DNA of 64,000 bases, from the NCBI GenBank assembly GCA_964464925.1, contig CAYXLI010000019.1:52631-116630 (forward strand), written 5' to 3'. The notes beneath the pieces are model-generated. The model was given only the letters and a program-made list of their open reading frames with translations, was not told the origin of the DNA and made no database searches. This DNA comes from CAYXLI01 sp964464925. Lineage in GTDB: Bacteria > Acidobacteriota > Terriglobia > Bryobacterales > Bryobacteraceae. Shown piece by piece: positions 43,061-51,131 of the stretch. Made by a program: the position numbers and the translations under genes. Within the stretch, counting starts at the first letter, position 1, and every line of letters starts with the position of its first letter.

Positions 43061-43996
43061 ATGAAGTATTCAAAAATCCTACTCTGCTTCCTAGTCCCGG
43101 CGGCTATGTTCGCCGCTCCGAACAAAGAGATTCTCGAGCTGAGCCGTGACGTGAACAACCTGCAGGACCAGGTGCGCACGATGCAGCGGACGCTTGACGA
43201 AAAGGTGGGCCAGATGCAGTTGCAGCTCACCCAGGCCCTGGAGGCGTTGGGCAAGAACAACACTTCCATTGCGGTACTGCAAAGCGGAATCAACGACCGG
43301 ATGAGCGAGCAGGGCAGAAATCTGATCGCACCGGTGGCCGGTCTGAATTCGAAGGTGGACCAGATGGGAACGGACTTCCGGGCCCTACGCGAATCGGTAG
43401 ACGATCTCTCCTCCCGCATGCAGAAGCTGCAAGCCCAGCTCACCGATCTCGCAAACACGATCAAAATCATGCAGAATCCGCCGACTCCGCCGCCTGCAGG
43501 GACCACTCAGGACGGGGGCAGTGGGAATGCTCCGGTGGGAGGCGCCACGCCGCCGGCGGGCATGTCCGCACGGCAGTTATACGACCAGGCGCAGAGAGAC
43601 CGGTCTAGCGGGAACTTCGACCTGGCGATGCAGGGCTTCGATGCCTATCTGAAGTATTACCCAACGGGCGACCTGGCACCGAACGCTCAGTTCTTTATTG
43701 GCCAGGTCTACTATGACAAGGGGGATTTTGCCAATTCGATCAAAGCTTTCGACTCGGTACTGGAGAAGTACTCGGAGAACAGCAAGACGGCGGACGCGAT
43801 GTACATGAAAGGCATGGCGCTGTGGAAGTCCGGCCAGCCGACGGCGGCGGGCAAGGAATTCCTGAATGTGATCCAGAAGTACCCAAGGAGTGAAGTCGCG
43901 CCGAAGGCGCGTGAAGCACGGAAAGCGCTCGGGCTGAGTGTCCCCTCAGCCTCGGGCGCTTCGCCCAAAACCGCGGCCCACAAGAAAAGACGATGA
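43061..43996 (+). CDS. cpoB: CpoB/YbgF, tol-pal system tetratricopeptide protein
   Basis: A 311-residue periplasmic protein that coordinates Tol function with peptidoglycan synthesis. A signal peptide (MKYSKILLCFLVPAAMFA) precedes a coiled coil (LSRDVNNLQDQVRTMQRTLD) that mediates trimerisation, a proline/glycine linker and TPR repeats (QLYDQAQRDRSSGNFDLAMQ, AQFFIGQVYYDKGDFANSIK, AMYMKGMALWKSGQPTAAGK). The C-terminus is basic. GGAAGG precedes the ATG; the stop overlaps the next gene's ATG (ATGATG). Confidence 0.92.
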   Translation: MKYSKILLCFLVPAAMFAAPNKEILELSRDVNNLQDQVRTMQRTLDEKVGQMQLQLTQALEALGKNNTSIAVLQSGINDRMSEQGRNLIAPVAGLNSKVDQMGTDFRALRESVDDLSSRMQKLQAQLTDLANTIKIMQNPPTPPPAGTTQDGGSGNAPVGGATPPAGMSARQLYDQAQRDRSSGNFDLAMQGFDAYLKYYPTGDLAPNAQFFIGQVYYDKGDFANSIKAFDSVLEKYSENSKTADAMYMKGMALWKSGQPTAAGKEFLNVIQKYPRSEVAPKAREARKALGLSVPSASGASPKTAAHKKRR

Positions 43997-44901
43997 TGTC
44001 CTGGCGCTTTCCCCTCGCGCTGTTCTGCCTCTCCTCCCTCCTGTCCGCTGGCGAATCCCCTAAAACACTGTATGCGTTTCCCGGCAAGACGCCGAAGCTG
44101 GACGGCATCATCTCTCCGGGTGAGTGGTCCGACGCGACCCAGTTCTTCGGTGTCGCCGATTGGACGCCGCAGTTCTCGCCGACGAAAGATCCCGCTGACC
44201 TGTCGGTGCACGGCGCCGTGAAACACGATGGGAAGCGGTTGTATTTCGTTTTCGATGTGACCGACGACGTGCTGTACGGGATCGACACGCCGCGCTGGCT
44301 GCCCGACAACAACCCGAAGGCGCACGAATTGACACCCGAAGGATATCCCTGGTTTGGCGATGAGATCGAACTGCTCATCAACGCGACGAACCAGTGGAAG
44401 GGGAATGAGAACGCAGCCGGCAACGGAACGTCATGGCAGATGGTCTGCAATCTGACGAAGTCGAGGCTGGGCGGAATCGGCAAGGGCGGCCTGCTGGAGG
44501 GTGAGCCGCGCAAGGATCCGAAGGCGTGGGCGACTTACCGGAAGTGGATCCAATCGGGCGCACAGCAGTGCGTGGCGAAGGAGAAGCCCGGCGGACACGG
44601 CTACATCATCGAATGGGCCGTCAATTTCGATCCGTGCCTGGAGGTCAAGCCGGGAGTTTTCTACTCCATGGCGCTTGGCAATAAAGCAGTGGGCCTGAAT
44701 ATTGCCCTGGGCGACCTGGACGAGAAGGAGAAGGGCACGGGCAATTTCGGCAACTTCCATCATGAGGACTGGTTTGCCGGAGAGAAAGATCTACGAACAC
44801 AGTTGAGACAATGGGGAACGTTATGGATTATGGCCAAGGGCAAACCGTCCCCCTCGAAGCCGGACAAACCCGCCACACGTACGAAGAAGTCGCGCAAGTA
44901 A
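43993..44901 (+). CDS. exported CBM9-like carbohydrate-binding protein
   Basis: A 302-residue protein with signal peptide MMSWRFPLALFCLSSLLSAG and a domain like the CBM9/DOMON-like sugar-binding modules: KTPKLDGIISPGEWSDATQF, LYFVFDVTDDVLYGID, WFGDEIELLINATNQW and EWAVNFDPCLEVKPGVFYSM. The latter acidic residues fit calcium/sugar binding. It overlaps the end of cpoB by 4 bases and its 3' end overlaps the DeoC-like gene by 79 bases. Its linkage to Tol genes is probably transcriptional only. Confidence 0.8.
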   Translation: MMSWRFPLALFCLSSLLSAGESPKTLYAFPGKTPKLDGIISPGEWSDATQFFGVADWTPQFSPTKDPADLSVHGAVKHDGKRLYFVFDVTDDVLYGIDTPRWLPDNNPKAHELTPEGYPWFGDEIELLINATNQWKGNENAAGNGTSWQMVCNLTKSRLGGIGKGGLLEGEPRKDPKAWATYRKWIQSGAQQCVAKEKPGGHGYIIEWAVNFDPCLEVKPGVFYSMALGNKAVGLNIALGDLDEKEKGTGNFGNFHHEDWFAGEKDLRTQLRQWGTLWIMAKGKPSPSKPDKPATRTKKSRK

Positions 44902-45572
44902 TCGAATACCCGCTGCTTCACCCCACGATCACAGATGACGACGTGATCCGCGGCTGCAGACTCGCGCAGGATTACCGGTTTGCGGCGCTGCTGGTGCGTC
45001 CGACCGACGTGGAACTGGCGGCACGGCACCTGGGCGGCAGCCAGACAGCAATCGCGTGTCCGGCCGGATTTCCCGATGGAATGTCTACTACCGCGGCGAA
45101 GCTGTATGAGGGACGCGATCTGTTACGCCGCGGCGTGCAGGAAATTGACTTCACCCTGAATATCGGCAAGATGTTGGGGCGGCAATTCCAGTATGTCGAG
45201 ATGGAGCTTCTACAGATGGCGAAGAGCTGTGCAGAATCGGGCGCGAAGCTGAAAGTGGACTTCGGCGCGCGCTTCCTGAACCGGGATCTGAAAATTATCG
45301 CGTTGAAGATCTGTAAGCGAGTGGAGGCTCAATTTGCCGGTGTGGAGGCGAATCCCGATGATCTCGGGCTGCTGCAGCCACTGGTGAAGGATCGGATAGG
45401 AATCAAGGTGGTTACGAATGTGCCGACGCTGGACGAAGTGCTGGCGATGCGGGACGCAGGCGCGAGCCGGATGGTTTGCCGGAACGCTGCAGGAATTTTG
45501 GATGACTGGAAGACGCGAGTGACCGCCGAACAGCAGGCTGCCGCTGGATCCGGTGAGTCCCCGCTTACGTGA
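44823..45572 (+). CDS. DeoC-family aldolase-like protein lacking Schiff-base motif
   Basis: A 249-residue TIM-barrel protein of the deoxyribose-phosphate aldolase family: HTYEEVAQVIEYPLLHPTIT, AIACPAGFPDGMSTTAAKLY, EIDFTLNIGKMLGRQ (aspartate kept), LKVDFGARFLNRD, and GIKVVTNVPTLDEVLAMRDA. In true DeoC the segment VKTSTGF provides the Schiff-base lysine; here it is FAGVEANPDDLG. So the usual chemistry is doubtful; it may be a pseudoenzyme or a divergent aldolase. ATG 44823 follows GGGGA by 5 bases; overlap with the previous gene is 79 bases. ATG 44811 is an alternative start. Confidence 0.78.
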   Translation: MDYGQGQTVPLEAGQTRHTYEEVAQVIEYPLLHPTITDDDVIRGCRLAQDYRFAALLVRPTDVELAARHLGGSQTAIACPAGFPDGMSTTAAKLYEGRDLLRRGVQEIDFTLNIGKMLGRQFQYVEMELLQMAKSCAESGAKLKVDFGARFLNRDLKIIALKICKRVEAQFAGVEANPDDLGLLQPLVKDRIGIKVVTNVPTLDEVLAMRDAGASRMVCRNAAGILDDWKTRVTAEQQAAAGSGESPLT

Positions 45573-45594
45573 TATCCTGAGAATCCCGTTCAGA

Positions 45595-47100
45595 ATGACG
45601 CCCCGCACCGCGTTGCCGAAAATCTGCATTGCGCTGGGCTTCTCAGAAGTTGAGAAGCTGTTGCAACACGCAAGACACGAAGTCGCCGAAGGTGAGCGGT
45701 TCTTCGAGTTCCGGCTGGATTATCTGCCGGATCCTTATAAGGGCGTGGCGGCAATCCGCAAGTTTCTGGAAGAGTATCCGGATGCGAGTATCCTCGCGAC
45801 CTGCCGAAGGCACCAAAACAAGGGACGTTTTAACGGCAGCATCGAGGAACAGGTCAAGATTCTCGAGAAGGCGATTGACGCGGGCGCGAAAGCGGTCGAC
45901 GTTGAGATCGAGAGCGCGGAGAATGTGGCCGCGAAACTCGAAACGCTGCGCAGCCGTTCGTGTCTGATTGTCTCGTACCACAATTACGAGACCACACCTG
46001 CGATGGAAACCGTTGCACGCCGGATGATGAAGTACACGGCGGATGCATACAAGCTGGTGACCACGGCACGAAAACCGAGCGATATCTACCGCGTTCTTTC
46101 CCTGGCCAAGGCGCATCCGCGATCCCATATGGTGCTGTTGGCCATGGGCGAGGTCGGCTTTCCGACGCGGATTCTCTCACCGGCAGCCGGCGGGCTGTAT
46201 ACCTACGCCGCTCCGAATGCAGCCGAGGGTACGGCCGCGGGGCAGATGAGCGCAAAGACGCTGCGCAATCTCTACAGGATCGAGAAATTCACCAAAGCCG
46301 CGAAGATCTATGGCGTGATTGCGGATCCCGTGCGGCATTCGATCTCTCCAGCAGTGCACAATCGTGCTTTCCAACACAAGCGAATGGATGCCGTGTACCT
46401 GCCGTTCCTCGTTCATCCGCCACATTTGAAGGACTTCTTCGTGCTTGCGGAAAAGATGAACATATCGGGCGTGAGCGTTACCATCCCGCATAAGCAGAAG
46501 GTGATGCGGTACCTGCAGGCAATCGATCCGCTGGCACGACGAATCGGCGCAGTGAATACCGTTTGGCGCAAGGCAGGCAAGTGGCGCGGCACGAATACGG
46601 ATGCGGAGGGTGTGACGGTTCCCCTATCGAAGCACGTGCGGCTGGCGAAGTCTACGGTGCTGGTTGTCGGCAACGGGGGCGCGGCGCGAGGAGCGGCATT
46701 TGCACTTCTCGATGCCGGGGCAAAACTCGCCATCGTGGGACGCAATCCGGATCGGGTGCGGGCGCTGGCAAAGATTTGCAATGCCGAGCCGCTCCTGCGC
46801 GAGCAGTTGGAGGGCAGGCACTTCGATGCAGTCGTACACGCGACGCCTCTGGGGATGTTTCCGCATGTGGATGAATCCTTCTTCCAGGACGAGATCCCGG
46901 GAGAGGTGGTTTTTGACATGGTCTACAACCCGATCGAGACGAAGCTGATCAAGATGGCAAAAGACCAGGGAAAACAGATTGTGCCCGGCCTGCAAATGTT
47001 TCTGGAACAGGCGGCCCACCAGTTTGAGATTTTCACCGGTGAGAACGCACCGCGCGCGATTATGGAGCGCGCCGCGCTGGAAGCCTTGAATCAGCATTAA
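45595..47100 (+). CDS. bifunctional 3-dehydroquinate dehydratase/shikimate dehydrogenase
   Basis: A 501-residue AroD-AroE fusion for the third and fourth shikimate-pathway steps. The AroD part (type I) has FFEFRLDYLPDP, a catalytic histidine region (IVSYHNYETTP) and the Schiff-base lysine in DAYKLVTTA, followed by GEVGFPTRILSPAAGGLYTY. The AroE part starts about residue 245 (IYGVIADPVRHSISPAVHNR), with VTIPHK, VNTVWR, a NADP loop VVGNGGAARGAAFAL and the family end FDMVYNPIETKLIKMAK. The order is the same as in plants and chlamydiae. Start ATG 45595; GTG 45553 upstream overlaps the DeoC-like gene. Confidence 0.94.
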   Translation: MTPRTALPKICIALGFSEVEKLLQHARHEVAEGERFFEFRLDYLPDPYKGVAAIRKFLEEYPDASILATCRRHQNKGRFNGSIEEQVKILEKAIDAGAKAVDVEIESAENVAAKLETLRSRSCLIVSYHNYETTPAMETVARRMMKYTADAYKLVTTARKPSDIYRVLSLAKAHPRSHMVLLAMGEVGFPTRILSPAAGGLYTYAAPNAAEGTAAGQMSAKTLRNLYRIEKFTKAAKIYGVIADPVRHSISPAVHNRAFQHKRMDAVYLPFLVHPPHLKDFFVLAEKMNISGVSVTIPHKQKVMRYLQAIDPLARRIGAVNTVWRKAGKWRGTNTDAEGVTVPLSKHVRLAKSTVLVVGNGGAARGAAFALLDAGAKLAIVGRNPDRVRALAKICNAEPLLREQLEGRHFDAVVHATPLGMFPHVDESFFQDEIPGEVVFDMVYNPIETKLIKMAKDQGKQIVPGLQMFLEQAAHQFEIFTGENAPRAIMERAALEALNQH

Positions 47101-47336
47101 CAAGGCAAACTTTAGTCCTAGAAAATACTACGTAGGAACTAAGTGTTGCTGCGGATTGCCTAGGAAGTGCGAGGCAACTTACTCTTGATTGTCGAAAACA
47201 GCCGCCACGCAGAGCGGAAGTGAGGTGGATCCCTTCACGCGAGCTGCGTGCGACGGCTTCGACGTGCCATCCGCAGGAGGGCTGGACGGATCGGAGGTTC
47301 CCCCGGCTTTCTCCTGCCGAATGGCGCACCTGGACG
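47101..47336. other. 236-base convergent gap with operator-like inverted repeat
   Basis: No gene is supported. Around 47112-47143 is a near-palindrome: TTAGTCCTA and TAGGAACTAA are mirrored, with CTACGTAG inside the right arm. The repeat resembles operators of winged-helix repressors but no promoter-proximal gene is beside it: both flanking genes converge. No terminator with T-tract is seen. Confidence 0.4.
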
Positions 47337-48104
47337 TTAAGGCAGGATCGCGACGATACGCACCGGACCGCCGCTGCCGCCTTTGATCTTCATAGGCAGG
47401 GCAATAATGGTCGCGCCGGTGAGCGGAAGGCGGTCGAGATTGGCCACGTTTTCCAGGCCGTAAATGCCCGCTCCGTTCAGCACCCGGTGAGCGATGAAGT
47501 CTTTTGACGGGCCATAGTCCATGCTGGCCGTGTCGATTCCGAGGGCAAGCACCTTTCGGGCGACCAGGAGTCTGCCAGCGTCCTCTGCGATGCCGGGGAA
47601 GTGCAGATTGGCAGTGTCGCCGGCCTTATCGGTTCCCAGGTAACGCTTCTTATCAGGCCAGAACCTCGACCAGCCGGTTCGGACCAGAAGAATCACGCGT
47701 TGGGGAATTTGGCCGTACTGTTTCTCCCATGCCGTAAGATCGGCCGCAGTGACGCGATAATCGCTATTCGCGGCGCAGGCCGCACGGACGTCGAGGACGA
47801 CAGCAGGCGCCACGAGGTTTGCTACGGGGATCTGATCGAGCGTTGCCTTGCCTTCGGCGAAGTGGATAGGACTGTCGATGTGCGTGCCCAGGTGCTCACT
47901 GGCGGCGTAGCGCCCGGCAGCGTACCAGTAGCCTGCTTTGGATTTCCCCCAGGTTTCACGCTCATAATGAAAGGGCTGGGCGGTGGGCCAATTCACCGTG
48001 TTTTCATCGAAGGCATAGGTGAGGTCGAGGAGTTTAGCGGGATCAATCTGCGGACCTGCGGCGTGCAGCGCGCCGGCGAAGATCACAAAAACTGCGATTC
48101 TCAC
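47337..48104 (-). CDS. cyclase/kynurenine formamidase-like metal hydrolase
   Basis: A 255-residue exported protein of the cyclase family. The metal motif HLGTHIDSPIHFAEG (about residue 70) is diagnostic, and LALGIDTASMDYGPSKDFIA is the downstream family block; members hydrolyse N-formylkynurenine or related amides. GTG 48104 gives a signal peptide (RIAVFVIFAGALHAAG); the frame extends to 48239 over the divergent small gene. TATGCT ends 6 bases before this GTG, suggesting a leaderless transcript. The specific substrate is unresolved. Confidence 0.85.
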   Translation of the reverse strand: MRIAVFVIFAGALHAAGPQIDPAKLLDLTYAFDENTVNWPTAQPFHYERETWGKSKAGYWYAAGRYAASEHLGTHIDSPIHFAEGKATLDQIPVANLVAPAVVLDVRAACAANSDYRVTAADLTAWEKQYGQIPQRVILLVRTGWSRFWPDKKRYLGTDKAGDTANLHFPGIAEDAGRLLVARKVLALGIDTASMDYGPSKDFIAHRVLNGAGIYGLENVANLDRLPLTGATIIALPMKIKGGSGGPVRIVAILP

Positions 48105-48110
48105 GCGAGA

Positions 48111-48139
48111 AGCATAACAAATCAGTACAATCGTGTTCA
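48111..48139. promoter_or_regulatory. divergent -10 elements, cyclase and small protein genes
   Basis: Minus TATGCT (48116-48111) ends 6 bases before GTG 48104, with TGAACA 17 bases upstream (48139-48134). Plus TACAAT (48126-48131) ends 7 bases before ATG 48139. Neither start has a ribosome binding site, so both messages may be leaderless. Confidence 0.5.
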
Positions 48140-48333
48140 TGGCCCAGCCGGAATTTACACGCAGGCAACTGGCGGCGGCGCTCGCAGCCGCATTCCCAGT
48201 GGCCGCGCAGACGAGCGAAGAAACAAAGGACGATCTCACGATTCAGCGCGAGAATGTGAAGCGAAATATCGGGATCCTTGATTCGTTTCGAGTGCCCATG
48301 GCGACCGAGCCCAGCACGGTCTTCAAGCCCTGA
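48139..48333 (+). CDS. small exported protein upstream of amidase
   Basis: A 64-residue protein with an arginine pair and hydrophobic run (FTRRQLAAALAAAFPVAAQ) that may be a short Tat-type signal, followed by a charged helix (TIQRENVKRNIGILDSF) and a short tail. It stops 3 bases before the amidase start codon, so the two are probably cotranscribed and the protein may assist or associate with it. I know no characterised homologue. The initiating ATG follows TACAAT by 7 bases. Confidence 0.55.
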   Translation: MAQPEFTRRQLAAALAAAFPVAAQTSEETKDDLTIQRENVKRNIGILDSFRVPMATEPSTVFKP

Positions 48334-48336
48334 CGC

Positions 48337-49767
48337 ATGGCTAAACTTCCGGAAGAAATCTTCTTTGCACCGGTAGCGGAGCTGAACGCGAAACTCAGAA
48401 CCCGCGAGTTCCCGGCCGTGGATCTGGTGCACGGATTCTCCGATCGCCTGGAGAGGCTGGGGCCGCGGTACAACGCGCTCGCGCTTTCGCTGCGGGAGGC
48501 TGCTGTGCGTGCGGCAAAGGATGTGGATCGCGAGTTGAAGCGGCAGCGCTATCGGGGACCATTGCAGGGCATTCCGTTCGGTGCGAAGGATCTGCTCAGC
48601 GTCAAGGGGCAGATCACGTCATGGGGCGCAAAGCCGTACGCCGCGCAGGTGTTCGACTATGACGCCGCGGTTTTGCAGAAGCTGGAAAAGACGGGCGCGC
48701 TGCTGATCGGGAAGCTCAGCATGGTGGAACTGGCCGGGGGCGGAGGGTATGTCTCGACTGGCGCCTCGCTATTTGGTCCGGGCCTGAACCCGTGGAATCC
48801 GGGGCGGTGGTCCGGCGGGTCTTCGAGCGGGTCCGGGAGCGCCGTAGCGGCCGGACTGGTACCGTTTGCGTTGGGATCGGAGACGAATGGGTCCATTCTC
48901 ACACCGAGCGCGTTCTGCGGTGTGACGGGCTTGCGCCCGACGTATGGCTTGGTGAGCCGGGCTGGAGCGATGGCGCTCGCATGGTCTCTGGATAAGATTG
49001 GCCCGTTGTGCAGGAGCGCGGAGGACTGCGGACTGGTCTTGCACGAGATCGCGGGCGGAGATAACAACGACCCTAGGTCGGCGGGCAAGAGTTTCTATTT
49101 CACACCGCAGTACGCGCGGCAGCTAAAAGATATCAAAGTGGGCTATTCGCCGGTCGATTTCGAGGTAAACGCCGAGCCGAATACGCGCGATGCGTTCCAA
49201 CAGGCGCTCAAGGCGATGCTGGACCTCGGGGTGCAACTTACTCCGGTGAAGATGCCGGACCTGCCGTATGGGCCGGTGACGAGCACGATCATCTTCTCGG
49301 AGGGCGCAAGCGTATTTGAGGAGCTGATCACGAGCGGGAAAGTCGACGAACTTGCGGATAAGCGCCAGGCGGCGGGATTGAAAGCTGGTTTGGAAATTCC
49401 GGCACGCGATTACCTGAAGGCGCAGAGGATTCGCAGGCTGATCCAGCAGGCTATGAGGGATCTGTTGACCGGAGTGGATGTGCTGCTGGCTCCTACGCGA
49501 TACGGGATTGCACCGAAGATCCCGGAGCCGCTGGACCGGTCGAGGGATTACACGAATCCGGCAGGTGAGCGCGGGTTGAGGGACCTGACTCCGGCGGGCA
49601 ATCTGGCCGGCCTGCCGGCGTTATCGCTTCCTTGCGGATTCGCCGAGAACATGCCGATCGCATTGCAACTGGTGAGCCGGCCGTTTAGCGAAAATCTGAT
49701 CCTGGCGATCGGGATGGCGTTTCAGACAGCGACCGACTGGCACAAGCGCCGGCCGCCGGTTGGGTAG
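48337..49767 (+). CDS. amidase signature family enzyme
   Basis: A 476-residue amidase related to GatA, which hydrolyses amides by the Ser-cisSer-Lys mechanism. The lysine is in GIPFGAKDLLS (about residue 78), and the serine-rich signature GGSSSGSGSAVAAG near 160 holds the two catalytic serines; ETNGSILTPSAFCGVTGL follows. Length is normal. No signal peptide, although the small gene before it may encode an exported partner. Absent GatB/GatC neighbours argue against tRNA amidation. The substrate is unknown. Confidence 0.9.
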   Translation: MAKLPEEIFFAPVAELNAKLRTREFPAVDLVHGFSDRLERLGPRYNALALSLREAAVRAAKDVDRELKRQRYRGPLQGIPFGAKDLLSVKGQITSWGAKPYAAQVFDYDAAVLQKLEKTGALLIGKLSMVELAGGGGYVSTGASLFGPGLNPWNPGRWSGGSSSGSGSAVAAGLVPFALGSETNGSILTPSAFCGVTGLRPTYGLVSRAGAMALAWSLDKIGPLCRSAEDCGLVLHEIAGGDNNDPRSAGKSFYFTPQYARQLKDIKVGYSPVDFEVNAEPNTRDAFQQALKAMLDLGVQLTPVKMPDLPYGPVTSTIIFSEGASVFEELITSGKVDELADKRQAAGLKAGLEIPARDYLKAQRIRRLIQQAMRDLLTGVDVLLAPTRYGIAPKIPEPLDRSRDYTNPAGERGLRDLTPAGNLAGLPALSLPCGFAENMPIALQLVSRPFSENLILAIGMAFQTATDWHKRRPPVG

Positions 49768-49794
49768 TAGTTCCGGTGATTTCTGCACAGGGAG

Positions 49795-50463
49795 TCATGG
49801 GCGCGCGGAAGCGGCGACGCGGCGCTTCCATTCGCCATGTACGGCGTGGAAGCCTAAATAGAGAAACATGCCCCCGCCTAAGGCGAGCAGGACGAGCATC
49901 CACGTATTGCCTAGATAAGCTACGCTGAGCGGCTCCAGCGCTCCGCCTATCAACATCAGCATCTGAGTACCAATAGCCCAGGTAACTGCACGGCTTCGGG
50001 AACGAATGGCGGCGCGGAGAATCACCCCGCAGGCCAAGCCTTCCGGCAACTTGTGCAGCATAACCCCGTAGGAGAGAGCCGGCATTATGGACGCGCTACC
50101 GGCGACCAGGGCCCATCCGTCAAAGAGGCTGTGGATCATGGTGGCCGTGATGATCGGCGTGGCAAAACCGTGGAGGCGGGTACTACAGTGGTCGTGGTCG
50201 TGTGAATGCGAACAGGTGGGGCACACCGGATAGACATACCGGTCCACGGCGAAGATCGCAGCAACGCCCATCCCAATGAGCCCGGCGGCGTTCCACGCGC
50301 CAAACCAGCCGGCGAGTTCAGGCAGGATTCCGAAAACAGAGATAAGAATGAGGATGGCTCCGCTGAACGGAATGACCTTGCGCGAGAAGTCCGGCATGCT
50401 GGACAGCAACACGCCCGCTAGCGCGCTGGCAGTGGCCAGAACGGTAAAAAGCAGCAGGAGCAT
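49795..50463 (-). CDS. ZIP-family metal transporter
   Basis: A polytopic protein that would import zinc, iron or manganese. From ATG 50463 it has 222 residues with about seven hydrophobic helices, the family motif HSLFDGWAL and KLPEGLACGVILRAA in helices 4-5 that line the metal path, and a histidine-rich loop (CSHSHDHDHC) between helices 3 and 4. The frame opens further at TTG 50499. No ribosome binding site is clear at either start. It diverges from the prepilin peptidase. Confidence 0.85.
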   Translation of the reverse strand: MLLLLFTVLATASALAGVLLSSMPDFSRKVIPFSGAILILISVFGILPELAGWFGAWNAAGLIGMGVAAIFAVDRYVYPVCPTCSHSHDHDHCSTRLHGFATPIITATMIHSLFDGWALVAGSASIMPALSYGVMLHKLPEGLACGVILRAAIRSRSRAVTWAIGTQMLMLIGGALEPLSVAYLGNTWMLVLLALGGGMFLYLGFHAVHGEWKRRVAASARP

Positions 50464-50518
50464 GGGAGCAGGCAACGGCACGGGCGGGACTAATCCCAAT
50501 GTAACAGACGCCTACAGC

Positions 50519-50534
50519 TATAATCGTGTTCTTC
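50519..50534 (+). promoter_or_regulatory. prepilin peptidase -10 element
   Basis: Perfect TATAAT at 50519-50524; expected transcription start is about 4 bases before ATG 50535. There is no ribosome binding site, so the message would have almost no leader. Confidence 0.55.
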
Positions 50535-51074
50535 ATGCCGCCCATCCCCGAGACTGAGGCCGTTGGGCTTGCGGTTCTTGTATCTATCGCAGGGATTCTG
50601 GACATTCGCACGCGCCGGTTGCCGAACTGGCTTACGTTGGGCGGGTTTGCTCTGGGACTGCTGATTGCTGCATGGGAAGGCCGATTGATTTCGGCCGCCG
50701 GCGGGGCCGTCTTGGCGCTTGCCGTCTACATTCCATTGTTTCTGCTTCGCGCGATGGGCGGGGGTGACGTCAAGTTGATGGCGGCAGTAGGCGCCATGGC
50801 CGGCTTCCGTGCGTGGCTGCCCATATTTTTATTGACTGCACTGATTGGCGGCTTTATAGCTTTGGTATTCGTACTGAGGAGGAGGGCCACCGGTTATACG
50901 CTGAAGAATGTAGTTTTCATTCTACGTGAATTAAGCCATGGGCGTGATCCCGCCCGGATGCGCCCGGAGTTATCCGTGGACTCGCCACAGGCGCTCACGG
51001 TGCCGCACGGGGTAAGTATCGCGTTGGGTGTATTATCTTATTTAGTACTGTCGAGAAATTTACATCAGTACTAG
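50535..51074 (+). CDS. A24 prepilin peptidase (CpaA/TadV-like)
   Basis: A 179-residue membrane protein of the prepilin peptidase family that cleaves prepilin-type leader sequences. The two catalytic aspartates are visible: DIRTRRLPNW and GGGDVKLMAAVGAM. The N-terminal methylation domain of PilD is missing, so it resembles CpaA/TadV of Flp-type pili. No pilin or pilus assembly genes are in this window. The first GTG (50526) is too close to the TATAAT to be the start. Confidence 0.87.
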   Translation: MPPIPETEAVGLAVLVSIAGILDIRTRRLPNWLTLGGFALGLLIAAWEGRLISAAGGAVLALAVYIPLFLLRAMGGGDVKLMAAVGAMAGFRAWLPIFLLTALIGGFIALVFVLRRRATGYTLKNVVFILRELSHGRDPARMRPELSVDSPQALTVPHGVSIALGVLSYLVLSRNLHQY

Positions 51075-51131
51075 GCGAAATTTTGCCCTTCGCATCTATC
51101 CACAATCGCCGAGTTAAGATACTATCCGGTA

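Noticed and set aside
47060..47329. 89-residue minus-strand frame spanning the aroDE end
   Set aside because: It overlaps a certain gene, has no ribosome binding site and its sequence is not protein-like.
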